A DNA stretch of 5,243 nt. Source: Desulfobacteraceae bacterium (lineage in GTDB: Bacteria > Desulfobacterota > Desulfobacteria > Desulfobacterales > DAOWNP01). Positions 1-5,126 of the stretch are shown here, in pieces. The notes under the pieces are model-generated. The model had not been told where the DNA came from and did not search any database. It saw only the letters and a list, made by a program, of their open reading frames with translations. The DNA lies in assembly GCA_030642545.1 (NCBI GenBank), contig DAOWNP010000189.1:1-5243 (forward strand). Reading direction: 5' to 3'. Within the stretch, counting starts at the first letter, position 1. Each line of letters begins with the position of its first letter. A program made the position numbers and the translations under genes.

Positions 1-138
1 CTTGCGGCATACAATGCTGGCGGCACAAAGGTAAGAAAATATAAAGGAGTTCCTCCTTATAAAGCAACAAAACTCTATATTAAAAAAGTAACCAGTTATT
101 ACAGGTATTTTAAATTAATAAATAATCAAACATCATAA
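1..138 (+). CDS. Lytic transglycosylase, C-terminal end (5'-truncated by window)
   Basis: Frame 1 is open from base 1 to the TAA at 136-138 and gives the last 45 residues of a protein that starts outside the window. It opens with LAAYNAG, followed about 13 residues later by GVPPY, then a K/T-rich helix ending in YYRYF. This is the characteristic end of the SLT (lysozyme-like, goose-type) fold of lytic transglycosylases, where AAYNAG lines the glycan groove and the PPY-x-ET-x-xYV segment closes the domain. Enzymes of this family cleave the MurNAc-GlcNAc bond of peptidoglycan, forming 1,6-anhydroMurNAc, and act in the periplasm. The catalytic Glu would lie upstream and is not seen. The usual Glu of the PPYET motif is Ala here, so the end is slightly divergent. 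Only about eight residues follow the domain, so nothing is fused to the C-terminus. The gene converges on the TPR/SH3b gene, and a strong hairpin begins 18 bp after its stop. Confidence 0.77.
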   Translation, partial: LAAYNAGGTKVRKYKGVPPYKATKLYIKKVTSYYRYFKLINNQTS

Positions 139-155
139 ATTCAGGGCAATAGAAG

Positions 156-196
156 AAAAGAATATACTCATATTGAAGATGGGTATATTCTTTTTT
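156..196 (+). terminator. Strong intrinsic terminator, probably bidirectional
   Basis: Bases 156-171 pair with 179-194 as a 16-bp stem (one G-T wobble) around a 7-nt loop, and a run of six T ends at 196. It lies 18 bp after the stop of the transglycosylase gene, the expected place for a Rho-independent terminator. The left arm begins with four A preceded by an A/G-rich stretch, so the minus-strand transcript would also read hairpin followed by a U-rich tail. It can therefore end the convergent TPR/SH3b gene too, whose stop lies 108 bp to the right. The stem is AT-rich, so its strength comes from its length. Confidence 0.82.
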
Positions 197-263
197 GCAA
201 AAGTTCCCTTAGGAGTTTGGTAATAAATAAGTACAAAATAATTTTTCGCCCGTCTTTTTGAAC

Positions 264-286
264 CTGAAGGAATTTTCATTCCTCAG
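264..286. other. Small hairpin after the TPR/SH3b stop codon
   Basis: CTGA plus GGAAT (264-267 and 269-273, with a bulged A at 268) pair with ATTCC plus TCAG (278-286) around a TTTC loop. The hairpin lies 18 bp beyond the stop of the minus-strand gene. No T-tract follows on either strand, so it is a weak terminator candidate. It might be a 3'-end stabilising structure ahead of the stronger hairpin at 156-196. It could also be chance. Confidence 0.35.
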
Positions 287-303
287 CAGCCTGTCAGCAA
301 TCA

Positions 304-2043
304 TTAATTATATTTTTTCAAATACTTCGCATAAATCCACTTATTTTCACCAATTTTCGCCCATCCATTATCAATTTTTTCTACATCTATATACATCCCT
401 TTTACTACTGAAGCCACAATATCTTGATCAGTTGAAGGACCTGACCTTATTATAAGATTAGCATATGCAATATACAAATTATTTTTGTATTCAAGCTGAT
501 CAGATTTAACCGGCATACTCTCTTCTATTTCAATATTTTTTTTGCTTATCCATTTATCCTCACCTATTCTTGCCCAGCCTCCTGTTTCTTCAAAAACAAC
601 AACTTTAAGACCCTTTTCAAGTACACCTATATTGTTAGAATTATGATCAGGTTTTAATCTTACAATTGCTGTTTTGATTATAACAAAAAGACCATTGGTT
701 TTTTTTGGTAAAACATCTTCAGAATATTCTCTTACACTATCTTTCACCAATAACTGAGCATAAACCCAATTTTTTTCACCTATTTTTGCCCAGCCATTAA
801 TATTTTCAACAACATAAACAGGTGATCCTGCCTTTAACAAACCAATTTTAGGAAAATCTAATGACGAACCTGATCTGATATTTATATTTTTATCAGCAAA
901 ATATCTACCTCTGTTTTCTTGCGTTGACAACTCTTCTTTTACAAAAACAAGCGGTATTGTCACTGCATCTGACTGTACTACCTCTGTTGTTTGATTATTT
1001 AATCTATATTGATCTGTATCATCAAGCAATTTTGCCAGCACCCACTTTTCTTTCCCTATTTTTGCCCAGCCAGCAGCAATCTCAATCACATCTATTCTTG
1101 CTCCTTTTATTAATTTCCCTACACGCATAAATGATGTTGAAGGTCCGCGTCTTACATTAATATTAACTTTTGCAAAAAAACTACCTGCTCCTGATAAAGT
1201 ATTCCCCTCACTATTATAAATATTAGAATTATTTCTTCTGTCTATCTCAAAGTCTGAATATTGTTCAGCTCTCAATAATTTTGCATATACCCAGCTACTT
1301 TCACCTAACTTTGCCCAGTCACCCTCAATTTTTTCAACTGAAACAGACACTCCTTTATATATTTCACCCGTTTTTTTATATTTAACTGATGGACCAGATC
1401 TTATATTTATATTCTTTAAAACCAGATATCTAATATCAGATTTTTCCCTTGTATTATCTACAGCAGGCTTTTCTTCTAACCGTGTTTCAAGATATTTCAA
1501 ACCTTCTATAAAAACTTTATCATCTGGTTTTAATTTTAAAGCACTTTTTATATCTTTTATAGCTCTTTTTATATCTCCTTTTTGCTCCCAGACTGTACAT
1601 CGATTAAAATAAGCAAGAGCATAATTTTTATCTAAATTCACAGCTTTTGAATAATTTTTAATGGCTTTTTCAAATTCCTGTTTTTTGTTAAATATATTTC
1701 CTATATTATTGTATGCCATAGCAAAATCCGGTTTTCTCTCAACTGCTTTATTATAATCTGCCATAGCATTATCAAATTCATTTTTCTTTTTATATACTAA
1801 CCCACGGTTAAAATAAGCTTCAGCTAATTCAGGAGACATTTCTATGGTTTTTGTATATACTTCAATCGCCTGATCATATTTCCCTTCATCTTCAAATTGT
1901 CTACCTTCATCAAAGAACGTTTTAATAATTCCTGCTTTTTCGGTCCCTGCCTGTGCATTAGATTTTAGAAAGTAAGACATTGAAATACTTATAAAAAAAA
2001 TAATTATTAAAAGTATTTTTAATTTAAAACAGAAATTTTTCAT
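304..2043 (-). CDS. Exported TPR / multi-SH3b (bacterial SH3) repeat protein
   Basis: The protein has 579 residues. A short basic N-terminus and a hydrophobic core (about residues 9-25) end in NAQA near residue 32, which looks like a signal peptidase I site, so export to the periplasm or envelope is likely. Residues ~42-175 form four consecutive 34-residue TPR units, a protein-protein interaction scaffold. Residues ~204-576 carry five bacterial SH3 (SH3b) units, recognisable by INIRSGPS-type starts and WAKIG...WVYAKLL-type ends. SH3b domains commonly bind peptidoglycan stem peptides or other envelope ligands. Unit 4 (~451-505) has lost the RSGPS loop (reads VRLKPD) but keeps WARIG. No catalytic domain is seen, so a structural or adaptor role is inferred. 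I chose the ATG at 2041-2043 because a G-rich Shine-Dalgarno (GGGG at 2049-2052) sits 5 nt before it. A GTG at 2047-2049 would add two residues but overlaps that site. The gene converges on a lytic transglycosylase, which fits a wall-related job without proving one. Confidence 0.9.
   Translation of the reverse strand: MKNFCFKLKILLIIIFFISISMSYFLKSNAQAGTEKAGIIKTFFDEGRQFEDEGKYDQAIEVYTKTIEMSPELAEAYFNRGLVYKKKNEFDNAMADYNKAVERKPDFAMAYNNIGNIFNKKQEFEKAIKNYSKAVNLDKNYALAYFNRCTVWEQKGDIKRAIKDIKSALKLKPDDKVFIEGLKYLETRLEEKPAVDNTREKSDIRYLVLKNINIRSGPSVKYKKTGEIYKGVSVSVEKIEGDWAKLGESSWVYAKLLRAEQYSDFEIDRRNNSNIYNSEGNTLSGAGSFFAKVNINVRRGPSTSFMRVGKLIKGARIDVIEIAAGWAKIGKEKWVLAKLLDDTDQYRLNNQTTEVVQSDAVTIPLVFVKEELSTQENRGRYFADKNINIRSGSSLDFPKIGLLKAGSPVYVVENINGWAKIGEKNWVYAQLLVKDSVREYSEDVLPKKTNGLFVIIKTAIVRLKPDHNSNNIGVLEKGLKVVVFEETGGWARIGEDKWISKKNIEIEESMPVKSDQLEYKNNLYIAYANLIIRSGPSTDQDIVASVVKGMYIDVEKIDNGWAKIGENKWIYAKYLKKYN
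316..1434 (-). repeat. Five-unit SH3b repeat array within the TPR/SH3b gene
   Basis: Reading on the minus strand, the units lie at about 1434-1270, 1179-1021, 903-745, 693-529 and 480-316, separated by variable low-complexity linkers rich in D, N, S, Q and E. The conserved tryptophan starting each WVYAKLL-type end recurs every 71-92 codons. Homology is visible in DNA as well: an identical 18-base segment occurs at 779-796 and 1055-1072 (units 3 and 2), with near copies in units 1, 4 and 5. This points to internal duplication followed by divergence. Such arrays can gain or lose units by recombination. Confidence 0.8.
1519..1920 (-). repeat. TPR array (four units) within the TPR/SH3b gene
   Basis: Four units of 34 residues follow the signal peptide. 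Each shows the TPR pattern of W/Y-x2-G/R-x3-x2-K-x-E/F-x2-A followed by Y-x-KA-x5-P. Examples are AYFNRGLVYKKKNEFDNA and AYNNIGNIFNKKQEFEKA. The last unit (around AYFNRCTVWEQKGDIKRA) ends in LKPDD and is followed by one extra helix and a linker to the first SH3b unit. TPR superhelices of this length usually bind a peptide or partner protein. Confidence 0.85.
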
Positions 2044-2057
2044 ACCCACCCCACAAA

Positions 2058-2075
2058 TAAAAATTTAAATTTTTA
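2058..2075. promoter_or_regulatory. Perfect 18-bp AT palindrome in the TPR/SH3b leader
   Basis: The 18 bases equal their own reverse complement (two A/T-only nine-base half sites). The palindrome begins 14 bp before the ATG of the TPR/SH3b gene and covers the predicted start point of the proximal candidate promoter, a typical place for a repressor operator. It consists only of A and T in an AT-rich region, so a chance palindrome is a real possibility. Confidence 0.3.
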
Positions 2076-2079
2076 CTTT

Positions 2080-2108
2080 ACCATAAATAGTTTAGCACAA
2101 TTTTACAA
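2080..2108 (-). promoter_or_regulatory. Proximal promoter candidate for TPR/SH3b gene
   Basis: On the minus strand, TTGTAA (2108-2103) and TATGGT (2085-2080) are separated by 17 bp. Each matches the sigma70 consensus at four of six positions. Transcription would start near 2073, giving a leader of about 30 nt that carries the G-rich ribosome site. In such AT-rich DNA, matches of this quality are common. Confidence 0.35.
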
Positions 2109-2157
2109 ATTTCGAATTTTTTAATTTAATAAAGAAGAAAGGAGACTTTCGTTAACT

Positions 2158-2186
2158 ACTATGAATTATTACTTAAAATATGTCAA
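2158..2186 (-). promoter_or_regulatory. Distal promoter candidate for TPR/SH3b gene
   Basis: On the minus strand a perfect TTGACA (2186-2181) is followed after 17 bp by CATAGT (2163-2158), a four-of-six match to TATAAT. Transcription would start near 2151, giving a leader of about 108 nt that runs through the proximal promoter and the AT palindrome. The perfect -35 makes this the better of the two minus-strand candidates. Confidence 0.45.
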
Positions 2187-2326
2187 GAGTTAATTGTTAA
2201 ATCTATTAAAATTTTAAGGGTGGATCATAGCATCAATAATCATATATCACAACGTATAAGGACAAAGACAAATTTAAAACTAAAAAACAAAAACATATAA
2301 TATATCATTATATTCGCAAGCTATAC

Positions 2327-2355
2327 TTGACATTTATTAATTATCTAAATATTAA
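2327..2355 (+). promoter_or_regulatory. Distal promoter candidate for radical SAM operon
   Basis: A perfect TTGACA at 2327-2332 is followed after 17 bp by TATTAA at 2350-2355 (four of six). Transcription would start near 2362 and give a leader of about 120 nt containing the imperfect hairpin at 2416-2450. It faces the distal minus-strand promoter, whose -35 lies about 140 bp away. Confidence 0.42.
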
Positions 2356-2407
2356 TATTTAAAAAAACTTGCCAAAAAATAACCCTTAACAACAAAATAA
2401 TAACAGC

Positions 2408-2435
2408 TTCACAAACAGCATTGCTATTATATATT
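2408..2435 (+). promoter_or_regulatory. Proximal promoter candidate for radical SAM operon
   Basis: TTCACA at 2408-2413 and TATATT at 2430-2435 each match the sigma70 consensus at five of six positions, with a 16-bp spacer. Transcription would start near 2442, about 42 nt before the ATG. It is an alternative or an addition to the distal site. The -10 match is cheap in this AT-rich stretch. Confidence 0.35.
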
Positions 2436-2450
2436 TAAAAATATATGCTG
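2416..2450 (+). other. Imperfect hairpin in the radical SAM leader
   Basis: CAGCA (2416-2420) can pair with TGCTG (2446-2450), and a second A/T-only stem of seven pairs forms inside it (2430-2436 with 2439-2445), separated by an 8-nt one-sided bulge. It overlaps the proximal promoter candidate, so as RNA it would exist only in transcripts from the distal promoter. It fits no riboswitch class I know. A regulatory role is speculation. Confidence 0.25.
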
Positions 2451-2483
2451 CTATAGTTTACAAATATAAAAGGAATAAAAAAT

Positions 2484-4271
2484 ATGAAAAATGATTATTT
2501 CATCATGTACAATCCTTTAACTTTTAATCTAATGGATATAAAAGAAAAAAACAATATTACACCCTATGATTTAATCTCCTATATAACATGCAAAAATGCA
2601 GAAAAGCTTTCATTTGATACTTACCTTGATTATTTAATAAAAGACCAGAGTAAACACAGAGAAACCATGATTGAAGCATTTGCCATGGAAACTTATGCTG
2701 CAACCTATATTGGCAACCAAATAGCTAAAACTGAAAAAGACTCTATTGTATTCCATGCTGATGACAAAAGAAGAACTATAAGAGAGATAATTATTAAGCA
2801 GGGAAAAAAACCAAAAGCTGTTTTTATAACAGCAATGAGTGCAAATTTTCCAACAGCTGTTATTGATTCCATAATACTAAATCATGGAAAAATTCCCGTT
2901 ATAATTGGAGGCATTCATGTTTCATCCAGCCATAAAGATACTGATACTTTTATTAGAAAACACTGTCCAAATCAAAATATTATCGCTGATGTTATAGGTC
3001 CTGGAGATAAAATTGTTATAAAACAAATTATAGATGATATTAATAACAATAATTTACAAAAAACCTATCAGGGAAATATTTCTGTTGAAGACAAGGTATG
3101 GATACCACAAAAAAACGTTGATTATCTGCCGCCATTAAACCTTAATTCACTAAAACGCATACCAGTAATTGGAAATTTTCTGGCAAAAAATATGAAAGCA
3201 ATTCCTGTCGCTCCTTTTCTTGGATGCCCTTTTTCCTGCAAGTTCTGCTCTATCTCATCGCTACCTAAAAACAGGCGTAAATTTACAATAAGAAGCACAG
3301 ACGATATCATAGATGAACTTTTTTATTATCAAAATACAAAAAAAAAAACCGAAACACAGATGTTTATATTTCTACCAGACAACCTTCTTCTTGGAGAAAA
3401 GTATCTTGATGAAATTACAGATAAAATAATCAGTAAAAATTTAAATGTAAATTTTATCACACAAATTTCTATTGAAATTGCTTCCAAAAAAAAACTTCTT
3501 AAAAAACTTCGCATGGCAGGAGCCACCCACTTTTTTATTGGCCTTGAATCCTTAGACATAAGAAATCTTGAATTTATCCAGAAAAATGCTGTAAAAGACA
3601 TAAAAAAAAGCAATCTTTCTGTTTCAAATTATTATGCACAAAAAATAAAAATTATTCAAAACCATGGAATATCAATTCATGGTGCATTCATATTAGGTCT
3701 ACCCCATGATTATTTTATCTCTTTTGAAGATAACACCGCAAACAATATAGTTCAGTTTTGCATAGAAAACCATATAGGCCTTCAACCTGGAATACTTACC
3801 GATCTACCGGGCTCAAAACTTTTTTATGAATCCCATAATGCAGGTTTGAATTTATATGGGAAACAGGGATCAATGAATTACCTGCTATCTCTATGTTTAG
3901 CAGACATCAGCGAATCAAACAGAAAAATTCCTGATTCCTTAAAAAACAGCCAGATTGCCCTTCTTTCCATGGGACTTGAATCAGTAAGAAAAATCGGTTC
4001 AACAAAACATGCACTAAAAAATGCATGTTATATGATGACAAAATCTTTTATACACCCCACCTTTCAGGGGAAAAGATCTCTGCAAAAAAGATTGCTTAAT
4101 TCTACATACTCTTTTGCAGCTCAATTATACGCAGCTCTATACAAAGATGTAGGAGAAAAACTCGGTCAATCAAAAAACGGAATCAGAGGCTCATTTGAAA
4201 GACTTTATGAAGAAGAAAGTGAGGAAAATAAAAAATATTTTTACAATTATGTATCACAATTTTTAGAATAA
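2484..4271 (+). CDS. B12-binding-domain-type radical SAM protein
   Basis: The protein has 595 residues. The ATG has AAAAGGA nine bases upstream. The first strand (YFIMYNP) and residues ~85-190 fit a cobalamin-binding Rossmann-like domain, with VIIGGIHVS at 139-147. The region that usually reads GEGE after it is GPGD (172-175). No DxHxxG is present, as is usual for this superfamily. The radical SAM barrel spans ~240-445. It carries C248-x3-C252-x2-C255 (within GCPFSCKFC), which holds the [4Fe-4S] cluster that cleaves S-adenosylmethionine, followed by FLPDN (296-300), FIGLESLD (351-358), GAFILGLPHD (400-409) and LTDLPGSKLF (438-447). This order is typical of B12-type radical SAM enzymes, many of which methylate or rearrange unactivated carbons. 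Residues ~450-595 form a helical C-terminal extension that I do not recognise. The gene leads an apparent operon with a ferredoxin-nitroreductase. Substrate unknown; class assignment firm, cobalamin use inferred. Confidence 0.88.
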   Translation: MKNDYFIMYNPLTFNLMDIKEKNNITPYDLISYITCKNAEKLSFDTYLDYLIKDQSKHRETMIEAFAMETYAATYIGNQIAKTEKDSIVFHADDKRRTIREIIIKQGKKPKAVFITAMSANFPTAVIDSIILNHGKIPVIIGGIHVSSSHKDTDTFIRKHCPNQNIIADVIGPGDKIVIKQIIDDINNNNLQKTYQGNISVEDKVWIPQKNVDYLPPLNLNSLKRIPVIGNFLAKNMKAIPVAPFLGCPFSCKFCSISSLPKNRRKFTIRSTDDIIDELFYYQNTKKKTETQMFIFLPDNLLLGEKYLDEITDKIISKNLNVNFITQISIEIASKKKLLKKLRMAGATHFFIGLESLDIRNLEFIQKNAVKDIKKSNLSVSNYYAQKIKIIQNHGISIHGAFILGLPHDYFISFEDNTANNIVQFCIENHIGLQPGILTDLPGSKLFYESHNAGLNLYGKQGSMNYLLSLCLADISESNRKIPDSLKNSQIALLSMGLESVRKIGSTKHALKNACYMMTKSFIHPTFQGKRSLQKRLLNSTYSFAAQLYAALYKDVGEKLGQSKNGIRGSFERLYEEESEENKKYFYNYVSQFLE

Positions 4272-4301
4272 ACAAATAACAAAAAACTGTCAGGAGACCC
4301 C

Positions 4302-5126
4302 ATGAGTTTGATTTCTGTAGATAAAGATAAATGTAACAAAGATGGAATATGCGTAGATGAATGCCCTGTTAAAATTATTCATTTCCCTGATAAAAGTGAT
4401 ATTCCTTCAACTTTTACAGGAGCAGAGGCTTTTTGTATAAACTGTGGGCATTGCACCTGTGTATGCCCCACCGGTGCCTTGTCCCATATAAATTTCACAC
4501 CTGATTCCTGCCCTCCTGTACAAAAAGATCTGCTTCTTTCCCCAGAACATGTAGAACATTTTTTGCGTTCCAGAAGATCCATACGAACTTTCAAAGATAA
4601 AAACATTGACAAAAACAGACTTGAAAAAGTAATTGATATTGCCCGCTATGCACCATCAGGCCACAATTTCCAACCAGTAGAATGGACAATAGTATACGAA
4701 AAAACCCGTGTAAAAGAACTAACAGGCATGGTTATTGACTGGATGCGATCTATATTAAAAGCATTACCAAAAAAAGCTGCAGAAATGCATCTGGATTTTA
4801 TTATTGCTGCATGGGAAGCAGGAAGCGATACAGTATGCCGCAACGTCCCCCACCTCATTATAGCCCATGGTGACAAAAAAAACCCTACGACCCATGATTC
4901 CTGTGTTATAGCTATGACATATCTTGAATTAGCTGCATCATCTATGGATCTGGGTTGTTGCTGGGCAGGATATTTTAATGTAGCAGCACAGTTATGGGAA
5001 CCATTAAAAAAAGAACTGAATCTTCCTTCAAATCATCTGGCATATGGCACAATGATGATTGGGTTCCCAAAATATAAATATCACAGACTGCCCACAAGAA
5101 AAAAAACAAATATATTATGGGTATAA
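4302..5126 (+). CDS. Two-cluster ferredoxin fused to FMN nitroreductase domain
   Basis: The protein has 274 residues and starts 30 bp after the radical SAM stop, with AGGAG five bases before the ATG, so co-transcription is likely. Residues 1-65 are a bacterial-type ferredoxin. The second motif is complete (C45-x2-C48-x2-C51-x3-C55-P). The first reads C11-x2-D14-x2-C17-x3-C21-P, with Asp in place of the second Cys. Residues ~85-274 are a nitroreductase-fold flavoprotein, with RRSIR at 91-95 and APSGHNFQPV at 117-126 for FMN binding, a central LAASSMDLGCCWAGYF helix, and the MMIGFPKYKYHRLPTRK end typical of the family. The protein has no signal peptide, so it should be cytoplasmic. The fusion suggests that electrons pass between the clusters and FMN. 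The electron acceptor is unknown; classical nitro-compound reduction is only a family label. It may supply reducing power to the radical SAM enzyme or act on the same substrate. A BluB-like reaction is possible in principle, but nothing specific supports it. Confidence 0.9.
   Translation: MSLISVDKDKCNKDGICVDECPVKIIHFPDKSDIPSTFTGAEAFCINCGHCTCVCPTGALSHINFTPDSCPPVQKDLLLSPEHVEHFLRSRRSIRTFKDKNIDKNRLEKVIDIARYAPSGHNFQPVEWTIVYEKTRVKELTGMVIDWMRSILKALPKKAAEMHLDFIIAAWEAGSDTVCRNVPHLIIAHGDKKNPTTHDSCVIAMTYLELAASSMDLGCCWAGYFNVAAQLWEPLKKELNLPSNHLAYGTMMIGFPKYKYHRLPTRKKTNILWV

Larger units (their letters stand above)
2044..2483. other. AT-rich divergent intergenic region
   Basis: This 440-bp gap separates the starts of the minus-strand TPR/SH3b gene and the plus-strand radical SAM gene. 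I see candidate promoters facing both ways, an 18-bp AT-only palindrome at the TPR side and an imperfect hairpin at the radical SAM side. I find no tRNA, no recognisable riboswitch (no cobalamin-riboswitch core despite the B12-type gene downstream) and no ORF with a usable ribosome site. A Shine-Dalgarno-like AAAGGAG at 2137-2143 has no start codon within normal distance. The middle, about 2190-2320, shows nothing I can name. Confidence 0.7.

Noticed and set aside
258..1130. Short plus-strand reading frames (258-455 and 924-1130) opposite the TPR/SH3b gene
   Set aside because: They are low-complexity, L/S/H/Q-rich translations of the opposite strand of a well-supported gene, without ribosome sites.
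319..1434. CRISPR array
   Set aside because: The periodicity here is coding (SH3b units in frame), with 71-92-codon spacing and diverged copies, unlike short identical direct repeats with spacers.
2047..2049. GTG start for the TPR/SH3b gene
   Set aside because: It overlaps the G-rich ribosome site that is correctly spaced for the ATG at 2041-2043. It would add only Met-Gly and cannot be strictly excluded.
2137..2193. Tiny ORF (ATG at 2161, 10 codons) behind an AAAGGAG motif
   Set aside because: The motif ends 17 bp before the ATG, too far for a Shine-Dalgarno, and the peptide is too short and featureless. The ATG also lies inside a good minus-strand promoter match.
2362..2483. Cobalamin riboswitch ahead of the B12-type radical SAM gene
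   Set aside because: The leader is short and AT-only in its paired parts, and the conserved B12-box core is absent.
3122..4876. Minus-strand reading frames inside the radical SAM and nitroreductase genes
   Set aside because: They are antisense to genes with clear motifs throughout, and their translations show no recognisable domain.
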